DNA of 64,000 bases from an uncultured Acetatifactor sp. Its GTDB lineage: Bacteria > Bacillota > Clostridia > Lachnospirales > Lachnospiraceae. The stretch is from positions 203,948 through 267,947 of the forward strand of contig CAJTOJ010000002.1 of the NCBI GenBank assembly GCA_910577665.1, written 5' to 3'. A program made the position numbers and the translations under genes. Under the pieces are notes generated by a model. That model saw only the letters and a program-made list of their open reading frames with translations. It ran no database searches and was not told the origin of the DNA. This document shows, one piece after another, positions 33,572-41,366 of this stretch; the first letter of the stretch is position 1; each line of letters begins with the position of its first letter.

Positions 33572-34621
33572 TTACTTTCCCCCGTCAACCATATTAATTA
33601 ATTCCAGGCATCCATTGTAAAAATCCTGGTTTCCAGATAATACAGCATCCACTGCCATTCCTTTTGACAGACTATCAGAAAAGGGGATCCGAATCACCGC
33701 AGAATCCTCCCCCCGTACCTTACATTTATTTTGCACAAACCGGGTTTTATTGAAAAACGCCATTCTCTGTATGCTATGGTCACTTTGAACCTTCTCCATC
33801 TTCCCCTTTCCAATAGCAGTATCCTCAAATATCCAGAAACTGACATCACTCATTTCAAGGATCCGCCTGCTCTGTCCTGTCAGTCCTCCTGGTAAATCTA
33901 TAAATATGTATTCTGCCCTGCTGACAGCCAATAGGCTTTCTATAAAGGTCTCTGTCTCATCACCTGTCAGATCCTGGTAATCCTGATAATGCGCAAAAAC
34001 CGGAAGGGTAGTCACGTTCCTGCAATCCTTTTCCATGGCATTCGATAACACCGCATCTGTATCGCGGTGGTCTTTGATTGCATATAAAACATCCTCCATA
34101 CCTGTGTGGAAAGTAGTCTGATACAAATGATCTGTATAGGGTGCTTCTTCCAGGTTCAAATAGATACTTGTATGCTTCCTGGCACACAGCAAAGCCAGGC
34201 TGTATGCCAATGTAGTCTTCCCCACACCACCCTGCGGCGAATAAAAAGCAACTATCTTCTGCGTTTTATCCTTCTTCTCCATACCGGCGCCGCCAGCAAT
34301 TCCTATCAGTTTCTCCATATCGGCCAGAATATCCCTGCCTCTCTGGTATATATTCACTTCATGTCTTCCAGTCTTTCTGTCAACCTGTGTACGGTTAGAC
34401 ATTATGACTTTGATGCAGTCTACAGGGCAATCACATTTTTGCAAAAAGTCTTCCTCTGCCAAAAGCAGATCTGCCTGTTGCTGTTTCAGCGCGTTATCTA
34501 CAAGGCTCCTCTCTGTAAAAAAGGAAAAATCATATCCATTCTTAACAGATTCCATTACATACGCACTAAAGCAGTCCAAAAAATCCAGATTATTACTGTA
34601 CACAAATATTTTTCTTCTCAT
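33572..34621 (-). CDS. tadZ: TadZ/CpaE-like localisation ATPase
   Basis: A 349-residue protein with an N-terminal receiver-like half (MRRKIFVYSNNLDFLDCFSA) and a C-terminal MinD/ParA-type ATPase whose deviant Walker A reads FYSPQGGVGKTTLAYS (about 130-145). The later switch motif is IFIDLPGGLTGQ. Such proteins position the Tad machine in the cell. ATG at 34621 follows GGAGC; longer starts at 34732 and 34660 lack a site and run into the promoter. It is the first gene of the 20-kb operon. Confidence 0.88.
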   Translation of the reverse strand: MRRKIFVYSNNLDFLDCFSAYVMESVKNGYDFSFFTERSLVDNALKQQQADLLLAEEDFLQKCDCPVDCIKVIMSNRTQVDRKTGRHEVNIYQRGRDILADMEKLIGIAGGAGMEKKDKTQKIVAFYSPQGGVGKTTLAYSLALLCARKHTSIYLNLEEAPYTDHLYQTTFHTGMEDVLYAIKDHRDTDAVLSNAMEKDCRNVTTLPVFAHYQDYQDLTGDETETFIESLLAVSRAEYIFIDLPGGLTGQSRRILEMSDVSFWIFEDTAIGKGKMEKVQSDHSIQRMAFFNKTRFVQNKCKVRGEDSAVIRIPFSDSLSKGMAVDAVLSGNQDFYNGCLELINMVDGGK

Positions 34622-34697
34622 ATCAGCTCCAATTATCTTTGTAATATTTTGATCTGTCATACAATGCCCCAAATACCCATATACTACTTTTAGGTTT

Positions 34698-34734
34698 ATA
34701 TTAGCACACCTTTTAGTTGTTGTAAATAACAACT
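34698..34734 (-). promoter_or_regulatory. tad operon promoter with overlapping palindrome
   Basis: On the minus strand TTTACA (34721-34726) and TAATAT (34698-34703) are separated by 17 bases, about 77 bases upstream of tadZ. The palindrome AGTTGTT-GTAAAT-AACAACT (34715-34734) covers the -35 box, a typical place for a repressor site. Confidence 0.7.
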
Positions 34735-34784
34735 GAATGGTTTTTTCTTTTCTCTACAGAACCATTTATTATAGAAGTAGAATT

Positions 34785-34954
34785 GTTATTACTGTCCACT
34801 GGCGCCACCGCCAGGTGTTTTCACGCGTTTCCCGCGTGACAAACCTAAGACTGCCCTGTGCCAGAATGGGCTGTCCTTGCCCAATTCATGACAGTAGAAT
34901 GCTTGCATTCTACTGTATGTGTGCATAATTGCTGTGAACGGAGTGAACAGTAAC
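34785..34954 (-). repeat. Dispersed structured element, copy B
   Basis: About 170 bp. Read on the minus strand it starts GTTACTGTTCACTCCG, has a strong hairpin (CAGTAGAATGC / GCATTCTACTG), then GGTTTGTCACGCGGG and ACGCGTGAAAACACCTGGCGG, and ends CAGTAATAAC. The same blocks in the same order occur at 1859-2003. It lies between the divergent tad promoter and the XRE gene. Confidence 0.7.
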
Positions 34955-34977
34955 GAATTGTTTCATGGAGGCGTATC

Positions 34978-35307
34978 GTGGAGAATCTAAGAAAATTGCG
35001 GATGGACCGGGGATTGAGCCAACAGGCTTTGGCGGAGAAGTTCAATCTGACGCAGCAGTCCATCTACAAATATGAAAATGGATTAGCAGAACCGAATATA
35101 GAGACTTTGAAGAGTTTTGCCGTATTTTTCGGCATTTCCGTGGATTATCTCATCGGAGGTTCAGACACTTCCTCCTGGGAAGACATGCTGGCTACCCTGT
35201 CCCCTACGGAAAAAGAAATCAAGCTCCTGCAGAATTTCCGTTATCTTGCACCGGAGATCCAGGATTCTATCGAATTGATCGTAGATAAATTAAAATCTGA
35301 ATCATAA
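34978..35307 (+). CDS. XRE-family transcriptional regulator
   Basis: A 109-residue protein with a Cro/C1-type HTH at residues about 4-58 (LRKLRMDRGLSQQALAEKF, NLTQQSIYKYENGLAEPNIETL). An all-helical tail follows, ending LAPEIQDSIELIVDKLK, which probably dimerises. The start is GTG at 34978, six bases after GGAGG. It is divergent from the tad operon across about 360 bases holding repeat element B and the tad promoter, so it is a candidate regulator of tad, by position only. Confidence 0.88.
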   Translation: MENLRKLRMDRGLSQQALAEKFNLTQQSIYKYENGLAEPNIETLKSFAVFFGISVDYLIGGSDTSSWEDMLATLSPTEKEIKLLQNFRYLAPEIQDSIELIVDKLKSES

Positions 35308-35350
35308 TCTGAAGGAAAATCCCCTCAATACAATCACCTGCTATAAACAC

Positions 35351-35395
35351 AAAAGCCGTTTGACACATTTTTGCAATACGCCAAACAGCCTTTTT
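35351..35395. terminator. Bidirectional terminator between XRE and ParB-like genes
   Basis: AAAAG-(CC)-GTTTG pairs with CAAAC-(AGC)-CTTTT around a 19-base loop, with T runs on both sides when read from either strand. The genes on both sides converge here. Confidence 0.65.
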
Positions 35396-35396
35396 A

Positions 35397-35948
35397 TCAT
35401 GTTTCCATTTCTTCCCGGTTCCCCCCTCTGACATCCTCCACCGGTCTCCATGCCTTCCCGAACTTTACATCCTTGAACAGCGCTGCCAGGCCCGTGATCT
35501 GTTTCAGACGCAGGATCTCGTCCATATCCATGCCCAGGTGCCTGGAGATCCAGGCATCGGAACGGCCCAGCTCATGCAGTTCTTTTACAATGCTGCTCAT
35601 CAGTTCCACATGGTGGGTACCCCTGGCCCGGTTATGCCGTATGGTGCTGGCCATCCTCTGGTCAATGGGCTTGTTGATCACCGAGACAGGCATCTTCCCG
35701 CTCTCCCGCTCGTAGATATCCTTGTGTTCCAGCATCACCCGGTAGCGGTGAAAGCCGTCCACAATGATATACTGGTCCTTGTCCTCCGCATAGTAACAGA
35801 CAATGGGCATGGTATAGCCGTCTGCCCGGATGCTCTCATACAGCAGACGCATCTCGGGCGGGGCCACTTTGTTTGGATTGTATGTATTGGCCTTGATCTT
35901 CTCCACAGGGACAGCGATTACGTTGTATACAGGACTTTTAAACTCCAT
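35397..35948 (-). CDS. ParB-like nuclease-domain protein (IbrB-like)
   Basis: A 183-residue protein with a ParB/sulfiredoxin-type N-terminal domain: VPVEKIKANTYNPNKVAPPEM, YIIVDGFHRYRVML and TIRHNRARGTHHVELMSSIV. An HTH-like stretch (RSDAWISRHLGMDMDEILRL) follows. It overlaps the upstream DUF3440 gene by 11 bases and has AGAGGAG before ATG 35948. The pairing of a ParB-like protein with a PAPS-reductase-like DUF3440 protein is the one known as IbrB/IbrA in E. coli, described as regulators of immunoglobulin-binding proteins. It is not a chromosome-partition ParB. Biochemical activity is unknown. Confidence 0.85.
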   Translation of the reverse strand: MEFKSPVYNVIAVPVEKIKANTYNPNKVAPPEMRLLYESIRADGYTMPIVCYYAEDKDQYIIVDGFHRYRVMLEHKDIYERESGKMPVSVINKPIDQRMASTIRHNRARGTHHVELMSSIVKELHELGRSDAWISRHLGMDMDEILRLKQITGLAALFKDVKFGKAWRPVEDVRGGNREEMET

Positions 35949-37269
35949 ATTCCATCTCCTCTACCGCCTGGTATTTGCGGCGGATTGCATCCACATACTT
36001 CTGTTGCTGTCTGGACATGCCAAATCCCATAAAGCGGCAGTTGTGGTCATTCTTCAGGATACAGAAGCACATGCGCTTCCAGCTTGGCACATCCTTGGTG
36101 GTCTTGATATCATCTGTGTGGTCAGGAATCTTTCCCACGAATATGATCCGGGACTTCCGGTTCAAGGTGTAGTTCGAAACCCCATTGCGCCTTACCTGGT
36201 AGCCATGGTCGATCAGTTCCTGTATGGTATCCTCGTCCAGTCCGCCTCCGGTATTGTGCCAGAATATGATGGAGGTGTTGAATTTCTTGGCATAATTGTT
36301 CCGGAGGCGCTTGGGCAGGGTATCCAGCAGGAACCGGGTATAGGACTCCCAGGTATGTCCCTCCGGCAGGGTTACATTCCGGTATCCCATGGCCCTGGTC
36401 CTGCCATAGATACAGGCAAAATTAGCCCCCCGCACCCTTCCCACCAGTTTCACCCAGATCTCCGGGTCAATGACCCTGTACAGATTCAAGGAATCCTTGG
36501 AATAATCATTGAAAGGGGAAGCCACCCGCATCTGGGATACCTTCAGCCCGGCCATGTAGTAGAGGTCATAGAGACGGTTGTAGTCATAGCCAAAGAGATA
36601 ATTGGCATGCCACACATCACTTAAGGACCAGTCGTAGATGGGGGATGCACACCACATGTCCTTGAATTGTTTGCTGATCCAGCATTCCCCTTTATAACCA
36701 TACTTTTTATTCAGGAAACCGCTGTATCTCTGCAGGGATTCCTCTGCCCGCATGCCCAGCAGGCACACAGTCCTGCCCATGCCATGCTCCGTCCTGTACC
36801 ATCTGCCAAACTGTTTGGCCAGGTCTTCCTGGTGCATCCGGTAACGGTAAGTGGAGATGGGATTGTTCTCCAGGTTGATTACATAGTCCTTGTCCGGCAT
36901 AGGGCGTACCCAGGCTTCCCGCCTGGTATCATCCCAGGGATACCAGTACATCTCATAGCTGCTCAGGGCCGTCCGGGTGGCCATGGGCAGGCATACCCAG
37001 TAGGCTTCCACCTGGTTCTTTACCCGTTCAAAGGTTCTCTCAATATATTCCGTGGTCACAGTATACTGGGCCTCAAAATCCTGGTGGAACACTCCTACCA
37101 TTCTGTCCGGATACCACCTGTTCCGGTAATCCAGCACCAGATTCAGAAGCAGGCCGCTGTCCTTTCCCCCCGAGAAAGATATGTAGATATTGTCAAATTC
37201 CTCGAACAACAGCTTCATCCTGTCCTGGAAGGTCTCGTACACATTTCTGTCCTCGTATTCTCTCAGCAT
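35938..37269 (-). CDS. DUF3440 PAPS reductase-family protein (IbrA-like)
   Basis: A 443-residue protein with an N-terminal adenine-nucleotide alpha-hydrolase fold. The PP-loop is SFSGGKDSGLLLNLVLDY (about 32-49), followed by VFHQDFEAQY. The C-terminal DUF3440 region contains WISKQFKDMWCASPIYDWSLSDVWH and a late HNTGGG segment. The PP-loop is intact, so it probably adenylates or thiolates something, but true PAPS reduction is unlikely without the usual C-terminal cysteine motif. GAGGG lies six bases before ATG 37269. It is co-transcribed with the ParB-like gene and is often found in mobile or phage-derived contexts. Confidence 0.88.
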   Translation of the reverse strand: MLREYEDRNVYETFQDRMKLLFEEFDNIYISFSGGKDSGLLLNLVLDYRNRWYPDRMVGVFHQDFEAQYTVTTEYIERTFERVKNQVEAYWVCLPMATRTALSSYEMYWYPWDDTRREAWVRPMPDKDYVINLENNPISTYRYRMHQEDLAKQFGRWYRTEHGMGRTVCLLGMRAEESLQRYSGFLNKKYGYKGECWISKQFKDMWCASPIYDWSLSDVWHANYLFGYDYNRLYDLYYMAGLKVSQMRVASPFNDYSKDSLNLYRVIDPEIWVKLVGRVRGANFACIYGRTRAMGYRNVTLPEGHTWESYTRFLLDTLPKRLRNNYAKKFNTSIIFWHNTGGGLDEDTIQELIDHGYQVRRNGVSNYTLNRKSRIIFVGKIPDHTDDIKTTKDVPSWKRMCFCILKNDHNCRFMGFGMSRQQQKYVDAIRRKYQAVEEMEYGV

Positions 37270-37491
37270 GTCATTCCCTCGTTGTCAGTCTGCTTCCCTG
37301 TCTACAGGATATCACTTCTGCCGTTTTGACCGGAAACAGCTTATTGCAAAAATCTTCCTTTCTAACTCCCTTTATTTTCCTTTTTTTCCAGTTATTTCCA
37401 GTTACTTCCTTTCAATTTACCACAAAAAGCGGCAAAATACAACAAAATATGTCATCTTTCCTGTCATATATATTTTACTTACATATATACC

Positions 37492-37520
37492 TTGACAGGT
37501 GAGGTATCTTAATGTATAGT
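37492..37520 (+). promoter_or_regulatory. Promoter of the PadR-DUF1700-DUF4097 operon
   Basis: TTGACA (37492-37497) and TATAGT (37515-37520) are separated by exactly 17 bases. The leader from here to the PadR start codon at 37732 is about 205 bases. Confidence 0.85.
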
Positions 37521-37528
37521 ATAACCAA

Positions 37529-37663
37529 CCTGCCAGGTATACCGGCAGGCGCACACCTACACGATTTCCCATACAAACCCGGTCAGTTCCCCCGCAGCAG
37601 GCTGTGGAATATTGACCCCCCGCCTCATTCGCCAGCCGTCCAGGCCAGCCTTTGGCTGGTTTT
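37529..37663 (+). promoter_or_regulatory. Structured leader with a terminator-like hairpin
   Basis: The 5' leader of the PadR operon begins with hairpin CCTGCC/GGCAGG (37529-37549). Further on, CCAGCC-TTT-GGCTGG followed by TTTT (37645-37663) looks like a small intrinsic terminator. The arrangement could allow attenuation. It does not match any riboswitch class I recognise. Confidence 0.45.
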
Positions 37664-37731
37664 ACGGACAACAACACATAAGCTTTTGTTGACCTGGCTC
37701 CATACTGGCGGGAATGAAAGGAGGCTGGTTC

Positions 37732-38055
37732 ATGTCCATAACATCCGACATCCTACGGGGACATACGGAGGCCATTATCCTCTCCCACCTGTTGGAGCAG
37801 GACAGCTATGGCTATCAGATCAACAAGGACATTATGAAGAAAACCGATAATCGCTGTGAATTGAAAGAAGCCACGCTGTACTCTGCTTTCCGGCGGCTGG
37901 AACAGGCTGGTTACATCCGCACTTACTGGGGCGATGAGACTGTAGGGGCCAGACGGCGCTACTATTCCATCACAGAGGAGGGGCGCAGGGCCTATCAGTC
38001 TTACAAGAGAGACTGGGAGGAAGCCAAGGCCACCATAGACCATCTGCTGAAATAA
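37732..38055 (+). CDS. PadR-family transcriptional regulator
   Basis: A 107-residue winged-helix repressor. The PadR pattern is clear: AIILSHLLEQDSYGYQINKDI, then LKEATLYSAFRRLEQAGYI and the wing GARRRYYSITEEGRRAY, with a C-terminal dimerisation helix. ATG at 37732 has AGGAGG seven bases upstream; the upstream ATG at 37714 has none. It begins an operon with a DUF1700 membrane protein and a DUF4097 protein. That is a frequent set in which PadR controls envelope-stress or transport genes, probably including its own promoter. Confidence 0.93.
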   Translation: MSITSDILRGHTEAIILSHLLEQDSYGYQINKDIMKKTDNRCELKEATLYSAFRRLEQAGYIRTYWGDETVGARRRYYSITEEGRRAYQSYKRDWEEAKATIDHLLK

Positions 38056-38179
38056 GCAGGCTCAAAGCAAGCCTGCAGAAAATCATGCAAAGAGCAGTTT
38101 GAACATCTGTCCCCCGCCCCGAATCGTAAGCATCACCATGTACAATCTAAATATATTACCAGGAAAGGAAACCATTCTT

Positions 38180-38845
38180 ATGCAGGAGAAAATCAAACAG
38201 CATCTGGACGAATTGTTTGCAGATGCACCGAAGACCAGAAAAGCCATGGAACTGAAAGAAGAAATGACCCGCAACACCATTGACAAGTACCAGGATCTCA
38301 TCAGCGAAGGCTACCAGGAGGACGCTGCCTACCAGAACGTGATCGGTTCCATCGGGGATGTGACGGAACTGTTCGGGGATCTGGAGGAGAAGAACCTGCT
38401 GACCCTCTCCGAGGTAGACCGGCGCAAGAAAGCCCTGCTGACCGCTATCGCCGTAGGCCTGTACATCTTCGCAGGAGTTGTCCTGTTCGGTACCACCCTC
38501 CTGGCAGACTACTATGCCATAAACAATACACTGGCCCTTGTGCTGGCAGGCCTGGTGTGCATCCCGCCCACCTGCATGCTGGTCTACGCCTCCTACATGT
38601 ACCCCGACTACACCAAGCGGGAGGAGAGCCTGGTGGAGCAATACAAAGAAAGCCGCTACTCCGGCAACCGGGAGAAAGCCGTCATGACCTCCATCAGTTC
38701 CATTATCTGGCTTCTGACCCTGGCACTTTACTTCCTCATCAGCTTTACCAGCGGAGGCTGGCATGTGACCTGGGTCATATTTCTGATCGGAGGCTGCATA
38801 CAGGCCATTGTGACGCTTGTCTACAGCTTACGGCGCAGAAACTAA
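38180..38845 (+). CDS. DUF1700/HAAS-type membrane protein
   Basis: A 221-residue protein. The N-terminal 70 residues (LDELFADAPKTRKAMELKEEM, then YQNVIGSIGDVTELFGDL) form the helical HAAS/permease-prefix domain. Four hydrophobic helices follow (starting TAIAVGLYIFAGVVLFGTTL). HAAS domains are thought to contact PadR regulators or transporters. ATG at 38180 is chosen as the family start, with GGAAAGGAA upstream. It follows PadR by 124 bases and precedes the DUF4097 gene by 30 bases. No enzymatic motif is present. Confidence 0.85.
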   Translation: MQEKIKQHLDELFADAPKTRKAMELKEEMTRNTIDKYQDLISEGYQEDAAYQNVIGSIGDVTELFGDLEEKNLLTLSEVDRRKKALLTAIAVGLYIFAGVVLFGTTLLADYYAINNTLALVLAGLVCIPPTCMLVYASYMYPDYTKREESLVEQYKESRYSGNREKAVMTSISSIIWLLTLALYFLISFTSGGWHVTWVIFLIGGCIQAIVTLVYSLRRRN

Positions 38846-38875
38846 AAAATAAAGTAACAGCAAAGAGGCATTCCC

Positions 38876-40117
38876 ATGAAAAATTTGAAGATTGTAATGA
38901 TCGTATTCTTAAGCTGTTTCACTCTTTTCCTATGTAGTATGCTGGGTATAGCCCTGGCCTCCGGCAGCGGCTCGGGCTGGTTCCTACATAACCAAGGAAA
39001 CAGCACCCCTGGCAGATATTCCCTGGTGCAGGAAAAGGAGATTCCGATAGCGGATCTTGAAGATGTCCTTAAGGAAATCCATATTGATTTTGGCATGAAT
39101 TCCCATGATGTGTATTTCTATCAGGGGGACAGCGATGCCCTGGTGATCCGGGAATATCTGAATTACACTCCAGATGAAGGGCAGCTTTCCACCGTGGCCT
39201 TGGAAAGCAAGGAACTGGTCATCCGTGGAAAGAGACAGGGATTTTTCTCTTTCTCCCTCTTCCCTTTCCAGTCTCAGGACGGTTATGTGGAAATCTACCT
39301 GCCAGACCTGCCGGAATATGCCCTGGAATCCCTCTGGGTGAAAACGGTAAGCGGGCAGATCCGCTCCGAAGTTCCCTTCACCCTGCAGGATCGTTTCCAG
39401 ACCACTTCCACCAGCGGGGATATCACCTTCCCCACAGTCATGGCCGGTACCTTCCAGGCCACCTCCACCAGTGGGGACATCCATTTTCAATCTGTAGATG
39501 CAGATACCCTCTCCTTTACTACCACCAGTGGGGATATCCTCCTGGAACAGACAGCAGGAACTGTCAAATGTTCCACTACCAGCGGAGAGATCACCTTGTC
39601 TAAGGCAAAAGGGGATGCAACTGTCTCCTCCACCAGCGGGGACATGGATCTGGGCACCCTGGAAGGACAGATGTCCCTTTCCTCTACCAGCGGAGATATT
39701 TCCCTCCAGGGCGGAACCGGCCACTTGCATGCTTCCACAGTATCCGGGGATGTCCGGTCTGATTATCTGGACGGGGACTTCCAGCTGAATACCACCAGCG
39801 GCACCCTCTCCCTGCTAGACGGTAAGGGCTGTGGAAAGGCGGGATCCGTATCCGGGGATATCCGCATCTGTCTGCAGGAACTGAACGGGGATCTGGCGAT
39901 ATCTACCACCAGCGGCTATGTGGACTGCAAACTGCCGGGAGATACCTCCCTCTCCCTGGAATTCAAATCCGTCAGCGGGGACTGCAGTACTTTCTTCGAT
40001 GAAGCACTCTCCTTCAACAAAAAAGGAAACCAGGCCAAAGGACAATATGGCCCGGATCCCGCCTGGAATATGACCGTATCCTCCACCAGCGGGGATCTGC
40101 GGATCTCGGAATATTAA
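38876..40117 (+). CDS. DUF4097-family beta-strand repeat protein
   Basis: A 413-residue protein with an N-terminal membrane helix or signal anchor (VMIVFLSCFTLFLCSMLGIALA). A DUF4097 right-handed beta-solenoid-like domain follows, with about a dozen repeats of the form TSTSGDI (for example around residues 180-300). Such proteins accompany PadR and DUF1700 in Firmicutes, as LiaG does in the lia stress operon, and are probably exposed at the outer face of the membrane. The exact role is unknown. The ATG follows AAAGAGGCATTCCC. It is followed by a hairpin at 40174. Confidence 0.88.
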   Translation: MKNLKIVMIVFLSCFTLFLCSMLGIALASGSGSGWFLHNQGNSTPGRYSLVQEKEIPIADLEDVLKEIHIDFGMNSHDVYFYQGDSDALVIREYLNYTPDEGQLSTVALESKELVIRGKRQGFFSFSLFPFQSQDGYVEIYLPDLPEYALESLWVKTVSGQIRSEVPFTLQDRFQTTSTSGDITFPTVMAGTFQATSTSGDIHFQSVDADTLSFTTTSGDILLEQTAGTVKCSTTSGEITLSKAKGDATVSSTSGDMDLGTLEGQMSLSSTSGDISLQGGTGHLHASTVSGDVRSDYLDGDFQLNTTSGTLSLLDGKGCGKAGSVSGDIRICLQELNGDLAISTTSGYVDCKLPGDTSLSLEFKSVSGDCSTFFDEALSFNKKGNQAKGQYGPDPAWNMTVSSTSGDLRISEY

Positions 40118-40173
40118 TTTCGTATCCCCCGTTGTTTCTAATGACATGTCGATCTGATCTATTCGGCAAAACA

Positions 40174-40195
40174 CCCCTGCCAGAAATGGCAGGGG
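40174..40195. terminator. Hairpin after the DUF4097 gene
   Basis: A perfect 9-bp stem (CCCCTGCCA / TGGCAGGGG) with loop GAAA lies 57 bases past the stop codon. It has only a weak T run on either strand, and could serve both convergent genes. Confidence 0.65.
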
Positions 40196-40243
40196 CTTCT
40201 ACATCACGCCCTGTCTGATATCTCGCATGATGCTGTAATCCGC

Positions 40244-41188
40244 TCAAATGCTTCTATGGACCATGATGTAACGGATTCTCTGCAGCCTGGTAGCCCCGTC
40301 CAGATAAGCAGCCTCATACAGGCTCTCATCCACACTTGTCAATGCAGCCAGATAAATGATGGTTCCCCAGCCAATCTCCTTCCAGATGTTACACAGAATA
40401 TAGGTAAAAATCCACCAGCCATTGTGGCTGAGGAAGGGAATCGGCCCTACTCCTATGCCCTCCAGCACCTTATTCACTGTGCCATTAGACATGTTGAACA
40501 TATTCTGGGCAATTCCCGCCACTACCACCCAGGAGATAAAATGTGGCAGGTAGAGCAGGGACTGGGATATCCGCTTAAATCTGACAGCCCGCAGCTCATT
40601 GAGCATCAGGGCCAGGCCAATGGTCAGCGGAAAACTGGCCGCCAGAGTCGCCAGGTTCAGTATCAGGGTATTCCTGATAGAATTCCAGAACTGCTGGTTC
40701 TTCCAGATCTTAATAAAATTCTCCATCCCCACGAATTCGGAACCCAGTTCCAGCCAATTCGTATCATAAAAAGATTCCAGGCTCTGTTGTTTCGAACCAG
40801 AATCCCAGATTTTACCGGCTCCCAGGTCACACAGGTAGACGGAATACAAGGATTCGTTCCGGTTCACGGCCCTTGCCGCTTCCGCCATTACCTGCACCAT
40901 ATGCTCTGGTTTCTTGGTAGCGACATAATTCTGGAAACTGGTGCCATAGACCATTCCCACCAGATCCTGTTCCACAGAACTGACAATACATCTGTATGCC
41001 TCCTGCACTTCTGCCAGACAGCGCCGCTCCTTCTCCATCATATCCCCATGGTTTTTCTCCCTGATATCCCGGTACCACACGATCCCCATGATCATGGTTG
41101 GCACCAGAATGATCAGCAGAAAGCTCACCATCACCCGCACAAAGATATTCGTCCTGCTGTTCCCCCTCAATTTATCCTTTGCAGACAT
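40244..41188 (-). pseudogene. In-frame chimera: AraC-type membrane sensor fused to ABC sugar permease fragment
   Basis: The 314-codon frame joins two unrelated pieces. Residues 1 to about 146 are the start of a membrane-bound sensor as in YesN-like AraC regulators or two-component kinases: a helix VMVSFLLIILVPTMIMGIVWY and part of the extracellular domain. Residues about 147-309 are an LplB/UgpA-type permease (FVGMENFIKIWK, ILYLPHFISWVVV pattern, EAAYLDGATR). It stops just after the EAA loop, where a normal permease continues for about 60 residues. Both ends of the permease piece look like deletion joints (near 40750 and 40258). The product is unlikely to work. Confidence 0.75.
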
Positions 41189-41366
41189 TTTTAACCTCTC
41201 TATCTATATCTATTATCTATTAGTATGTCCTATATACTATCAAGATAAGAGATAACGCGAAATTCCAGCCCGGTCAAGCCAGTAACACAGAGAGTATAGG
41301 AAGTGAAAGAAACTGTATAGAAAATCCGCCCCTGGCCCGTCTGTCACATGGTATCCTGACATATTT

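Noticed and set aside
34978..35307. Prophage repressor marking an integrated phage
   Set aside because: No integrase, structural or lysis genes were found nearby, so the XRE protein alone does not support a prophage.
35397..35948. Chromosome partition ParB
   Set aside because: The protein is short, lacks the usual ParB central HTH and dimer domain, has no ParA neighbour, and pairs with a DUF3440 gene.
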